Shown piece after piece: positions 8,656 to 17,009 of a stretch of DNA of 64,000 bases. This DNA is from CALJFL01 sp963669435. GTDB lineage: Bacteria; Pseudomonadota; Gammaproteobacteria; Pseudomonadales; Halieaceae. The DNA lies in NCBI GenBank assembly GCA_963669435.1, contig OY770025.1, forward strand, positions 1,302,001 through 1,366,000, written 5' to 3'. Under the pieces are notes generated by a model. That model was not told where the DNA came from and made no database searches. It saw only the letters and a list, made by a program, of their open reading frames with translations. Position 1 is the first letter of the stretch; every line of letters starts with the position of its first letter. The position numbers and the translations under genes were made by a program.

Positions 8656-10056
8656 TCAGTTGGGCGGGGTAAGGACCATATCGATTACGTGTATCACACC
8701 ATTAGAGGCCTGCACGTCGGCAATAATGACTTGCGATTCATTGATAAACAGATTTCCATCCTCAAGGGTAATGGTGACGCTATCGCCGTTGGCCATTTCC
8801 ACCATGCTGCCCGCGAGCGAGATTGCGGTGGCAGAGTCCACCGCCGTATCCGTCAGTACGTGATACAGCAAGATGTCAGACAGCGTGTCGGTGTCGTCGA
8901 GTAAGGCCTGGATGGTCTCGTCACCGAGCAGCGCAAAAGCATCGTCGGTTGGCGCAAATACGGTAAACACCGCTGTTTCATCGGCAACCACCGCATCGAG
9001 ACCAGTCGCGGCCAGGGCAGCCAGCAGGGTGGTAAATGAGCCTGCCTCGGTCGCCACTTCCGCGATATTGCCGGGCTCATCCGACGGCGGCAGAATCACT
9101 GCATCGATCACGTGGATGATGCCATTCGACGCCGGCACGTCGGTAATAATAACCTGCGCATCGTTGATGAACAGTGCATCATCCACTACCGAGAGACTCG
9201 CCATATCTCCGTTAGCCATTTCAACCTCGGTACCGGCCAGCGACAGTGCAGTCACCGAGTCCACGGCGGAACCAGCAATGACGTGATACAACAGGATGTC
9301 AGACAAAGTGTCGGTATCAGCCAGGAGCGCATTAATGGTGTCTTCCCCCAACACTGCAAAGGCATCGTCTGTGGGCGCAAACACGGTAAATGTAGCGGTT
9401 TCGTCCGCCAGCACCGTATCCAGTCCTGTCGCCTGCACTGCAGCTACCAGGGTCGTAAAGCTACCGTTGGCAACCGCGACCTCTACGATGTTACCCAACG
9501 GCTCCTCATCAGCGGGTGGTATCAGCACCGCGTCTATAACGTGAATGATGCCGTTGGACGCCTCGATATCAGCAGTAATCACCTGAGAGTCATTGATAAA
9601 CAGGTTTCCTTCGCGCACGGTGATCGCCACGCTATCGCCGTTGGCCATTTCAACCGTAGTGCCCGCCAGGTCGGTGGCCGCTCCTGAGTCGACTGCCTGT
9701 CCAGCAATCACGTGATACAGGAGAATGTCGCTGAGCATATCCGTGTCCGCGAGCAGCGCGTTGATAGTGTCTTCACCCAGCAACGCAAACGCGTCGTCGG
9801 TGGGCGCAAAAACAGTAAACGTGGACGATTCGTCTGCCAGTGTCGCGTCCAGGCCAGTGGCCTGCAGTGCAGCCACCAGCGTTTCAAAGTCACCGGCGTC
9901 AATGGCTGTCTGGGCAATATTGGTCAGGGTGGGTGCCGGCTCTTCTGGAGCCGGCTGGGAACTGCGGCCACTGTCACTATCACTACAGGCGGCAAGGCCT
10001 AACACAAATAACAGGGCAACAAAAAAACGGGTGTAAACAAGCGCAATGTTCTTCAT
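8656..10056 (-). CDS. Fasciclin (FAS1) lipoprotein with three tandem domains
   Basis: A 466-residue lipoprotein. The start is ATG 10056 with GGAG nine bases upstream; the open frame beyond it is not coding. Residues 1-23 form a signal peptide ending in the lipobox L-A-A-C24, then a Ser/Pro/Glu linker. Three FAS1 domains of about 140 residues follow, each with the pattern 'FTVFAPTDDAF', 'LSDILLYHV', 'VEMANGD' and a closing 'ASNGxIHVIDxVLxPP'. FAS1 domains mediate adhesion or bind extracellular matrix and polysaccharide ligands. The copies are very similar, also at DNA level, so recent duplication is likely and copy number may vary between strains. It stands alone with its own terminator; an inverted repeat sits upstream at 10133-10155. 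Confidence 0.95.
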   Translation of the reverse strand: MKNIALVYTRFFVALLFVLGLAACSDSDSGRSSQPAPEEPAPTLTNIAQTAIDAGDFETLVAALQATGLDATLADESSTFTVFAPTDDAFALLGEDTINALLADTDMLSDILLYHVIAGQAVDSGAATDLAGTTVEMANGDSVAITVREGNLFINDSQVITADIEASNGIIHVIDAVLIPPADEEPLGNIVEVAVANGSFTTLVAAVQATGLDTVLADETATFTVFAPTDDAFAVLGEDTINALLADTDTLSDILLYHVIAGSAVDSVTALSLAGTEVEMANGDMASLSVVDDALFINDAQVIITDVPASNGIIHVIDAVILPPSDEPGNIAEVATEAGSFTTLLAALAATGLDAVVADETAVFTVFAPTDDAFALLGDETIQALLDDTDTLSDILLYHVLTDTAVDSATAISLAGSMVEMANGDSVTITLEDGNLFINESQVIIADVQASNGVIHVIDMVLTPPN

Positions 10057-10132
10057 ATGAAACGCTCCGTGAGTGAGTTGTTGCTTAGGTACGGGGCGCC
10101 GATCGAACAGGATCATGCAGAAACTACTGCAA

Positions 10133-10155
10133 TATTCGATATTTCTGTTCGAATA
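10133..10155. promoter_or_regulatory. Inverted repeat upstream of the fasciclin gene
   Basis: Perfect 7-bp arms TATTCGA (10133-10139) and TCGAATA (10149-10155) separated by nine bases, about 80 bases before the fasciclin start on the minus strand. A related TATTCGAAT element occurs at about 10270, before the DUF2846 stop. Possible operator; the binding protein is unknown. Confidence 0.4.
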
Positions 10156-10295
10156 AAACGGACATAAAAATGCCGCTGTTTTTGAATCCAAATGGAAAAA
10201 CTGGTCGTAACTAGAGTGGGAAAATCTGGCTGTTAAGCAGCGCGCTGAGCCCTGCTGCGCGCAATCAATTATTCGAATGCGCGAGTCGCATTACG

Positions 10296-10784
10296 TTATT
10301 GCGTAACTTCCGCCTTGCTCGCTTCACGAATCTCGTAAACAGCCTCGTCGTAATCGACGGGGTGCATATGAATGAAGTACTGACCTTTGAAACTGCCGAT
10401 CGTCATGTTGTCGGTGTTGTACTCGACACGCAGGCGCATGTAGTAGGTCTCGCCTGCTTCCAGTTTCAGTGTGTATTCGGCTTCACGTTGATTCCAGTCC
10501 GCTTTCGGGCTCAGGCCCGTCGCTAGAAACTTTCGTGTGCCAGGCTCCAGCTCTGCAACCAGATACTCGTTGTAACGCAATACACCGACGCTTTCACCGT
10601 CGACCTGGATATCCGGGTAACTGAAACGCATGGGCTTTTTACCAGGATTGGTCGCCTTGGCGCGGTAAACATACACCAGCGCTTTACTCGGGTCGGTCAG
10701 GGTCTGCGCTTCAAAATACGGTGTGGATGAGCACCCCACACCGAGTAGAAGCGCAGCAATCAATGCGAAGCGGGCAGCGTTCAT
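10296..10784 (-). CDS. DUF2846-type lipoprotein
   Basis: A 162-residue lipoprotein: signal peptide with lipobox ending G-V-G-C18, then a beta-rich domain starting 'KALVYVYRAK' and containing 'DGESVGVLRYNEYLVAELEPG' and 'LEAGETYYMRL'. These motifs match the DUF2846 family as I know it, small envelope lipoproteins of unknown function that combine a 'YVYR' first strand with a PG-turn. It begins inside the last codons of the DUF3604 gene (4-base ATGA overlap), so the two are translationally coupled and probably work together in the envelope. No catalytic residues are evident. Confidence 0.75.
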   Translation of the reverse strand: MNAARFALIAALLLGVGCSSTPYFEAQTLTDPSKALVYVYRAKATNPGKKPMRFSYPDIQVDGESVGVLRYNEYLVAELEPGTRKFLATGLSPKADWNQREAEYTLKLEAGETYYMRLRVEYNTDNMTIGSFKGQYFIHMHPVDYDEAVYEIREASKAEVTQ

Positions 10785-12694
10785 TCAGGTGAATACCAGA
10801 TCGGCGAGGTGTATGCCCTTTCCTGGCCGACAAGTTCTGCCTCCTGGGGAATGTCTGAACCCATGCGTACCTTGTCGTACAACACCCACCGCGGTGTGGG
10901 GATCTCAATTACCCTGGCATAGTAAAAGGCTGACTCATCCTCATCGAAATCCGGGTCTGTCCACACTGCCGACAGTTGGCCTGCGCCAATACTGTTGCTC
11001 CAGGTCGCGGTTTCGATATCTACCGTATTTCCAACCGGTTCCGGGCAGCGACCATCTTTGCCGATGGCGCGATCACCGGAAACGGCAATGTCATAAACAC
11101 GTTCGTGGAGATCGCCATCACCGTCCATCCACCCTTTGACAATCTGGACACGGTCCAGGTTGGCACTTTGCGGATCACGTAACGCCTGGACGATAAAACT
11201 GGGCGCGCCCGATCCCGCATCCGATGCTGTCAAGTCACCGCCCATGGGGACACCTTTTGCATAGCCCGCCCGCGCCGGGTTATTGCTAAGCGCATCGCCT
11301 TCGGTGTAGCCCCAACCACCAAAGAAGCGAACGATCATTCTTGGCCCGGTGGTGCCGTAAGTCTCACGGCGCTGCATGGCATCGAAGATCGCTCCCCGGC
11401 TGTTTTCGTGCGCCCACACACCGGTATAACCGGAAGCAACCAGGGTGTAGCCTTCGAAAGCTCCCAAGTCAGATTTCACAAACGGGTGGCTGATACGATC
11501 CGCATTTGGTTCCACGCTCGCAGACTTACCAAAGAAGTTGTCCTCGTCCGCCGTGGCCAGCGAAGTATGACTGTCTGTGGCCCCACCAAAGCCGAACTTG
11601 TAGGGATTCACGCCTAGCTCTTTCTCCAGCTTCAGGCCCTGTTTCAGAGCCTCGCGAGCATACTCGCCTTTAAGCATATCCGGCTGCTTCAGCTCGGTGA
11701 TATCGAGGTTGCCCACGTCCCAGTTTTCGTAGTCCGCAAATTCATCATCCGGCGAAAGCTCCGGGTGTGCCTCTCCGTCACCCTTGATCTGGGTGATTTC
11801 ATAGTGTGGCTCCCAGCGGGCACGCAAGCGCACATAGTTCTCATCCACCTTGCCGCCGTGGTAGGTATCTTCGGTGGGGAACATCCAGCCGTTCGAGAGA
11901 TTGCCATTGTGCGCAAAGGCGATTGCTGTGCCACCATGCTTGTTTTCATACTCTTCCAACCAGGCGTACAGGCTCATTGGGTCAGTACTTCCCACGGGTG
12001 GCTGGGTAGTAGGCGGTACCGTTTTCTTCGCAATGTCTCCGCCATCCCTGATCATCACGTTGCGATGCAGGTTGAAGCCCTTGGGTACCGAGGTCCATTC
12101 AAACCCGATAAACGCGGTAAACAGGCCGGGGTCATTGTGTTGTTCGGCGGCATCAACGATGTCACGCCAGACACCGTCGAAGACCTCGGCGCCGGGGCTG
12201 TAATCAGTGACAATTTTTTCCGGCAGGGTCATCTGGGCAAAATTGGTGATCAGGTCAAAGGCGGCGGCCCCGGCAGCCTTTCCGCCCTTCATAAACTCAT
12301 CGTACCAGTACTTGCCCTTTTCAACGGCGAGGATATTGGGTGCGCCACGCTGCAGGTCTGTGGCAAATCCCATCAGGTCGGTGTGGTCGGTAATAACGGT
12401 CCAGTCCAGCGGACGCGACAGGCGCACAGGGATACCCGTGGAAGACTCTACCTGTTCACCACGCGCAAAGCGGTAGGCGTCGTCCAATCCCACGGTGTTA
12501 CCAAATAGCCCGGCGTCGAGTGACAGACCGGTGTGCAAATGCGAGTCGCCCCAGTAGACGTTGGTCGCGTGCGGCGAATTTGCATAGGGTGAGTAGCTCA
12601 AAGCACCTTCAGAAAGCTTGCCGTCAGAGGCAGCGGATTGAAAGGCCACGAGACTGGCCAAGGTAGAACCGCATAAAAGTGTTATAACGCGCAT
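10781..12694 (-). CDS. Exported DUF3604 protein (PHP-like metal hydrolase fold)
   Basis: A 637-residue protein with a signal peptide (cleavage near 'QSAAS'). It then shows the DUF3604 signature 'VYWGDSHLHTGLSLDAG', whose H52-x-H54 pair resembles the metal-binding start of PHP phosphoesterases. Further family motifs are 'DWTVITDHTD', 'FIGFEWTS', 'AFAHNGNLSNG', 'GATDSHTSLA' and a closing 'VVWTDPDFDEDESAFYYARVIEIPTPRW'. Start has GAGGAG seven bases ahead. The family is common in marine gammaproteobacteria and its biochemical role is unassigned; the His/Asp pattern supports a periplasmic metal-dependent hydrolase. Its stop overlaps the DUF2846 lipoprotein start. Confidence 0.88.
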   Translation of the reverse strand: MRVITLLCGSTLASLVAFQSAASDGKLSEGALSYSPYANSPHATNVYWGDSHLHTGLSLDAGLFGNTVGLDDAYRFARGEQVESSTGIPVRLSRPLDWTVITDHTDLMGFATDLQRGAPNILAVEKGKYWYDEFMKGGKAAGAAAFDLITNFAQMTLPEKIVTDYSPGAEVFDGVWRDIVDAAEQHNDPGLFTAFIGFEWTSVPKGFNLHRNVMIRDGGDIAKKTVPPTTQPPVGSTDPMSLYAWLEEYENKHGGTAIAFAHNGNLSNGWMFPTEDTYHGGKVDENYVRLRARWEPHYEITQIKGDGEAHPELSPDDEFADYENWDVGNLDITELKQPDMLKGEYAREALKQGLKLEKELGVNPYKFGFGGATDSHTSLATADEDNFFGKSASVEPNADRISHPFVKSDLGAFEGYTLVASGYTGVWAHENSRGAIFDAMQRRETYGTTGPRMIVRFFGGWGYTEGDALSNNPARAGYAKGVPMGGDLTASDAGSGAPSFIVQALRDPQSANLDRVQIVKGWMDGDGDLHERVYDIAVSGDRAIGKDGRCPEPVGNTVDIETATWSNSIGAGQLSAVWTDPDFDEDESAFYYARVIEIPTPRWVLYDKVRMGSDIPQEAELVGQERAYTSPIWYSPE

Positions 12695-12761
12695 AGGTGT
12701 CTCCTCGCTGGTAGTAGAGTAGGCGCTGGATTGAAGTGTTTAGTCAACCTGATCGGCTGCA

Positions 12762-13013
12762 TCAATCATCGTCGTCATCGCCAAAGCGCTCTCCCTGCTT
12801 GCCACGCACGCCGTCTCGGACCTCTTCCTGTTTACAGTCTCGTTTGTCCTTCCCGACGTAACCCTCATCGCGACGGCAGTCTCGCCGGTCCTGTCGTTCA
12901 TCAGAGCGACCCCGCTCCTCACGTCGATCCTGGCGGTCGTCGGGATCGGCCACCGCAACATAGGGGGTGAATACCAACACAGCTGCAATAACCGGGGTGA
13001 TCAGTGATTTCAT
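12762..13013 (-). CDS. Small exported highly charged protein
   Basis: An 83-residue product with a convincing signal peptide (MKSLITPVIAAVLVFTPYVAVA) and AGAGGA seven bases before the ATG. The mature part is almost only Asp, Glu, Arg, Lys and Gln with two cysteines (46 and 60), and ends in five consecutive aspartates. This is an intrinsically disordered polyampholyte; similar Arg/Asp-rich short periplasmic proteins occur in many proteobacteria without known function. Acidic ends of this kind can bind divalent cations, but that is a guess. An overlapping frame (12740-12988) is also open but has no signal peptide. It lies between the DUF3604 and the flavin oxidoreductase genes, same strand. Confidence 0.6.
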   Translation of the reverse strand: MKSLITPVIAAVLVFTPYVAVADPDDRQDRREERGRSDERQDRRDCRRDEGYVGKDKRDCKQEEVRDGVRGKQGERFGDDDDD

Positions 13014-13262
13014 GGCGCATCCTCTCGCGAATCTAAAGTCGATGTATTACCGGGTGGAGCCACTGGATAATACGCCAGTAAAGGTCAAATGGACACGTGC
13101 GAGGAAGATTCTGGGAGATCAGAGGCTAAGTTCGGATATCAAATGATAGGCGCGTTTCACCGCTCGACATCACAGGGTCCGCGCTGGGCTGATTAAACCA
13201 CTAAATTATCGGGACGGGACTTACGCCAGGAACAACACGTCCCCGCTCTCGAATGCCGACGC

Positions 13263-15218
13263 TCAGGACATTCCAGCAACCTGTTGACCGGCTCGTTCGC
13301 CTTCGTGCACCGCTCCTTCCCACATCTGCATTCCCATTAACTCCGCGTGGGCAAACGCGATGCGGCCGTGAGGCTGGCGGATGATATCAGCGGCCGTCGG
13401 TTTGCCGTCTTTTCCAAAGAAGAAGCCGGGAGGCGTTGCTGCATAGGCATGACCCTGGCGATTGACGATTATTCCGGCGATATCGCGCTCTGCATCGAAG
13501 CCACCGGCGGCAAACATTCGGGTGAACTGTTTCTTCACCTGCTCTTCGATATAGGCATAACTCATCCCAAACATCTTCATGCGGGCGGCCACGGTCTGCT
13601 GCTCGATGGGCAAGCCTCGTATGCAGAAGGAGTTGTACATGGTGAGTACGGTGGGCTTGTCCGGATCCAGGGGCATGGGTTCCTTGCCGTCCAGGATCAT
13701 CTGTCGGCGCAGCGTGGTAAACCAGCCAATGTCATCGTTAAACCAGCGTACCGAGGCCACACCCAGGTTTTCCATGAAACGCCAGTTACGCAGGGCCACG
13801 TTCACCATCATCATTGGCGCGTGCATAAACTGGTCCATAGCCTGCAGATGACCGGGAGGCAAATCGCTAACAACACGTTTGTTCAGGTGCTGTTGCCCGG
13901 CCATCACCACGCGACTGGCACTCACGCGCGCCATACTGCCGTCTTTAAGGTAGGTCACGCGTAATTTTTTGGCGCTGGCAGGACTGCCTTCGTGGCGCAC
14001 ATTTACCACCAGGGAACTCAGGCGTACGCGGGTGGTATTCCCCTCGCGATCAATTGCGTCGCGATTGATGGGATTGGCTAATACATCATTGATACCGGAA
14101 ACCTCACCGTAAACATCCTGTATCAGCTTCCAAACCAGGTGGCGCAAGGTGCCGGTATTACCGCCGGGCCACTGGGCCAGGTGCACGTAGTCCGTCGGAT
14201 CACCGATGCCCAACTGACGGCCATACTGCATGACCCCGGGCTGTAGAAAGTTAAACGCCTGATACGCGGAGATAACATCCGGGCCCAGTCCCATACCCAT
14301 GGCCGAACCGAACGGTGCCAGGTATTCATAGACCGCGTCGCTGTCCAGGCCCATTTCGTTTTTCAGAAACTCGGCATAGGTCATACTGTCGAGCCAACGA
14401 TCCCAGTCCTCGCGTTCGGGGGGCTGACGGTAGGTTTCCATCCACAGAAAGTCGCTCTTGGTCTTTTCATCGATGGGTACATTGGCAAAGCGATTTTGCC
14501 AGGGATTAACGGCCATCTCGTGACCTTCGTGATACCAGCCCAGGTCGGTACCTTCCCAGGTCAGGTGCATCGGGGAATAATTGTCCATGGGGATTTTGAG
14601 CTTGGAGTTGGTGGCCTCCTGCCATTCAAACTCCTGGGGTAACTTCAGCTCATCCCAGATCGGCGAATACATTTCAATTTGCTTGGCAGCACGCAAAGGC
14701 CACACGGCACCGGTGGAGCCCTGCGGTGCCCATAAACGATAACCGTCAACCTCAAACTCATTCTGCCTGGCTTCACCGCCAAACATGTCGTGATTATCGA
14801 GCACCAGGACCCTGGCTTTCGGGTGTTCCTTCAAGAAGGTGTAGGCCGCAGTAAAACCCGCAAACCCTCCCCCGACCACCACGAGGTCATAGTGCTCGCC
14901 GGTATCGCTGGCCTGCTGTATCAGGGTCGCCAGATCACCATTACGAAAGGTGTGGGCGGCATTCACCTCCCGGTGGGTATTGCCATTGGACGTGGCGTAA
15001 TCACCCACTCCGCCGGGCCCGGTCCAGCTGTCATCCAGGCCGGTGAGGGGCAACGGCATGCTATTACCCAATTTGAAGGTCGGCTTGGGGGCGCCCATCG
15101 CTCCGGGAGCCTTTGCCGCCAGCAGCGCTGCTCCGCTGCCAACCAGGGTCCCGCCAACAAAATCGCGCCGGGTGATCTGTCCCGCCTGACGATTGCTTTC
15201 TTTAACTGACTTTTTCAT
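13263..15218 (-). CDS. Tat-exported FAD-dependent oxidoreductase (spermidine-dehydrogenase-like)
   Basis: A 651-residue flavoprotein starting at ATG 15218, which has a strong GGGAGGTGGG ribosome site. The frame is open to 15275, but that part overlaps the upstream gene. The N-terminus has a twin-arginine motif R17-R18-D-F followed by a hydrophobic Ala/Gly stretch, so a folded cofactor-bearing protein is exported by Tat. The dinucleotide site 'DLVVVGGGFAGFTAA' lies at about residues 111-125, followed by 'VLVLDNHDMFGGEAR', as in amine oxidase/spermidine dehydrogenase SpdH-like proteins. Near the C-terminus 'GRIAFAHAELMGMQMWEGAVHEGERAGQQV' is the usual FAD-contacting end. It overlaps the NTF2-like gene by 17 bases. 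The substrate is unknown; a periplasmic amine or alcohol is possible. Confidence 0.87.
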   Translation of the reverse strand: MKKSVKESNRQAGQITRRDFVGGTLVGSGAALLAAKAPGAMGAPKPTFKLGNSMPLPLTGLDDSWTGPGGVGDYATSNGNTHREVNAAHTFRNGDLATLIQQASDTGEHYDLVVVGGGFAGFTAAYTFLKEHPKARVLVLDNHDMFGGEARQNEFEVDGYRLWAPQGSTGAVWPLRAAKQIEMYSPIWDELKLPQEFEWQEATNSKLKIPMDNYSPMHLTWEGTDLGWYHEGHEMAVNPWQNRFANVPIDEKTKSDFLWMETYRQPPEREDWDRWLDSMTYAEFLKNEMGLDSDAVYEYLAPFGSAMGMGLGPDVISAYQAFNFLQPGVMQYGRQLGIGDPTDYVHLAQWPGGNTGTLRHLVWKLIQDVYGEVSGINDVLANPINRDAIDREGNTTRVRLSSLVVNVRHEGSPASAKKLRVTYLKDGSMARVSASRVVMAGQQHLNKRVVSDLPPGHLQAMDQFMHAPMMMVNVALRNWRFMENLGVASVRWFNDDIGWFTTLRRQMILDGKEPMPLDPDKPTVLTMYNSFCIRGLPIEQQTVAARMKMFGMSYAYIEEQVKKQFTRMFAAGGFDAERDIAGIIVNRQGHAYAATPPGFFFGKDGKPTAADIIRQPHGRIAFAHAELMGMQMWEGAVHEGERAGQQVAGMS

Positions 15219-15804
15219 GGCCCACCTCCCGGTTGCAGGTCGCCTTTGTACCGTGGCCGCCGGCCTGAAACTCACCCATCACGTACATCTCACCATGGGA
15301 CCACCACTGGCCATCGACCCGCTCCCACAAGAATAGCATCTTGAATGTAAAGGGCTGCTCGCCCGCCTCGGGCGGAGGTGTAACGTGAAAGTTGACCCAA
15401 TCCCAACCGGCATCACCGTTTACTACGCTGCGGCAGGATTCGATTTTCACCTGCGAGGAGATCACCTGTTCGTACACCGGCCGCAACTCCTCCCGACCAA
15501 AGTGGGTCGAGCCATCCGGTCCTACTGACATTACCTCGGGGTGGTAAAAACGCGAAAGGATAGGTTCAAGATCATTGGCGCGAAAGGCCGCCTCCTTCAG
15601 GTCGTATTTTACGCGGGTCTGCCGGGCGAATTCTTCCGCAGCGGCGTCGCCCGCCGACGCCAGCGACACTCCTGACATCAGGCTACTTATCAGCGCGGCG
15701 ACCATCCACCGGGTGGCAGAGCCATACAAAGTGCTTCGGCTTGGCGTTAATTCTGTCGGGGCTATTTTTTTCGGAGCTAACTTTATTGAAGGATGTATTC
15801 GCAT
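15202..15804 (-). CDS. Exported NTF2-like/SnoaL-like protein
   Basis: About 200 residues from ATG 15804. Residues 1-50 include a basic segment and a hydrophobic stretch 'MVAALISSLMSGVSLASAG' that looks like a signal peptide; a later in-frame ATG at 15705 would give a standard-length one. The mature part ('EEFARQTRVKYDLKEAAFRANDLEPILSRFYHPEVMSVGPDGSTHFGREELRPVY') matches the cone-shaped SnoaL/DUF4440 NTF2-like fold, used by small isomerases, dehydratases and ketosteroid-isomerase relatives, or as a non-catalytic partner. Its stop lies 17 bases inside the flavin oxidoreductase gene, so the two are coupled. Expression is probably controlled from the palindrome at 15829-15853 by the divergent TetR regulator. 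Confidence 0.78.
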   Translation of the reverse strand: MRIHPSIKLAPKKIAPTELTPSRSTLYGSATRWMVAALISSLMSGVSLASAGDAAAEEFARQTRVKYDLKEAAFRANDLEPILSRFYHPEVMSVGPDGSTHFGREELRPVYEQVISSQVKIESCRSVVNGDAGWDWVNFHVTPPPEAGEQPFTFKMLFLWERVDGQWWSHGEMYVMGEFQAGGHGTKATCNREVGHEKVS

Positions 15805-15828
15805 GGCATTCTCATTTATTAGTACATT

Positions 15829-15853
15829 TGATCTATTTTCTAAAAATAGATCA
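15829..15853. promoter_or_regulatory. Perfect 25-bp palindrome, probable TetR operator
   Basis: Perfect 11-bp arms TGATCTATTTT (15829-15839) and AAAATAGATCA (15843-15853) around a three-base centre. It lies between the divergent NTF2-like gene (start 15804) and TetR gene (start 15896), where it would cover both promoters. An adjoining TTCTAGAA palindrome is at 15858-15865. Autoregulation plus control of the flavin oxidoreductase pair is the natural reading. Confidence 0.75.
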
Positions 15854-15895
15854 TTTGTTCTAGAAAATCAAGCCGTAAATACATACACTGCTTAC

Positions 15896-16543
15896 ATGCA
15901 AGATATCGACGATGAAGCCAAACCAAACGTTCGCGCGGGAACGGCAGTTCGCAAGCGCGGCAAGGCGCGGGCGAATGACATACTGGCGGCGGCCAAGGAA
16001 ATTCTGGTCAGCGAGGGGATGGGCGCCCTGTCGACGCGGCGCGTGGCCGACCAGCTCGGTATCAGCGTGGGAAATCTGGCTTACTACTACCCCAGCAAGG
16101 ATGCGCTACTCCAGGCCATGATCGAGCACGTGATCGATGGCTATGACGCAGAACTACGCCGGGACTGGGAATCGTTCCCGGATGATCCCCAGGGCCGATT
16201 CAAGGCATTTCTGACTTACATGATTGAGGATGCCAAGAAACCGGACGTACAAGGTTTCTTCTACCAATTCTGGGGTTATTCAAGTCACAACCAACAAGCG
16301 GCCGTCACCCGTCGGGCAATGTACCAGCACTTCCTGGCGCAAACCGTCGATCTACTGAAAGACCTGCATCCCGCCAAGAAAAAGCCGGAGCTGGAAGACA
16401 TGGGTATGGGGGTGCTCACCTGCCTGGAGGGCCTGCACGTGATCTATGGATCCGGTGACAACGTACGCATTCGCTCGGGTAGCTACGACCGCCATATATT
16501 GAACGAAATGTTGCGTATGGCGGGCGTGGAGGGGCAGGCCTAG
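15896..16543 (+). CDS. TetR-family regulator
   Basis: 215 residues from ATG 15896; the open frame runs much further upstream but crosses the palindrome and the opposite gene, so the later start is taken. The N-terminal helix-turn-helix is clear: 'DILAAAKEILVSEGMGALSTRRVADQLGISVGNLAYYYPSKDALLQAMI', the canonical TetR DNA-binding block with the 'YYYxSKDxLL' third-helix end. The C-terminal ligand domain has a 'GFFYQFWGYSSHN' segment seen in TetR proteins of the YcdC/RutR-like C-terminal class. It likely represses itself and the divergent NTF2/FAD-oxidoreductase pair through the 15829 palindrome, responding to a small molecule related to their substrate. It ends by four-base overlap with the convergent haemoglobin gene. 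Confidence 0.9.
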   Translation: MQDIDDEAKPNVRAGTAVRKRGKARANDILAAAKEILVSEGMGALSTRRVADQLGISVGNLAYYYPSKDALLQAMIEHVIDGYDAELRRDWESFPDDPQGRFKAFLTYMIEDAKKPDVQGFFYQFWGYSSHNQQAAVTRRAMYQHFLAQTVDLLKDLHPAKKKPELEDMGMGVLTCLEGLHVIYGSGDNVRIRSGSYDRHILNEMLRMAGVEGQA

Positions 16544-16968
16544 CCAGCGGCAATCACATTTGGATCGGTGGCCGCGCTACTGGGACCGGTCTGATTCCTG
16601 ACGGCATCCGCCACACGAAACAGCGGTAATTTCAGCATCTCCTTGAGCGTCTCGTCAGCGCCAATGGCTTCCAGCGCCCGGTCCATGCATAGTAGCCACT
16701 GGTCACGCTCTTGAGGCCCAATGTGGAAGGGCTCATGAGGTTCGGTCATGCACACAGTGCCATGCTTGTCGGCGTACAGCGGGGGCCCTCCCATCCAGCC
16801 AACCAGGTAATCCCCGAGCTTTTCCTTCATGGGTTCAAGGTCCGCCGCATGCATGCGGCGTATGCCAGCAGCCTCGGGCAGCACATCCATAATGTCGTAA
16901 AACGCCGAGGTCAGTGCTCGTATACCCTCTTCACCCAGTATCTGGTAAGGCGTTTGCGGTGTGCTCAT
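16540..16968 (-). CDS. Group II truncated haemoglobin
   Basis: 142 residues with the 2-on-2 globin pattern of group II (TrHbO): 'YQILGEEGIRALTSAFYDIMD', 'LVGWMGGPPLYADKHG' (the GGPPLY block around helices E/F), 'HEPFHIGPQERDQWLLCMDRALE' carrying the proximal histidine region and the conserved G-helix tryptophan. Such globins handle O2, NO or peroxide chemistry. Start ATG has GGATGAG just ahead. The stop overlaps the TetR gene end by four bases, convergently. It is divergent from the DUF1330 gene, with an inverted repeat in between at 17010-17040, and sits 2 kb from the nap operon, so a part in nitrogen-oxide metabolism is plausible but inferred. Confidence 0.88.
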   Translation of the reverse strand: MSTPQTPYQILGEEGIRALTSAFYDIMDVLPEAAGIRRMHAADLEPMKEKLGDYLVGWMGGPPLYADKHGTVCMTEPHEPFHIGPQERDQWLLCMDRALEAIGADETLKEMLKLPLFRVADAVRNQTGPSSAATDPNVIAAG

Positions 16969-17009
16969 CCTATCTCATCCCGGCAAGTCAGAAGGCACGT
17001 ATTGTAACC

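Noticed and set aside
8656..10056. Tandem DNA repeats of about 420 bases
   Set aside because: They are the three FAS1 domains of one protein, not a CRISPR array or mobile repeat.
10225..10270. GC-rich repeats GCAGCGCGC/CTGCTGCGCGC after the DUF2846 gene
   Set aside because: The arms are not complementary as a single stem and there is no T-tract, so not called a terminator.
12740..12988. 82-codon frame overlapping the small charged protein gene
   Set aside because: No signal peptide, no ribosome site; the 12762-13013 frame has both.
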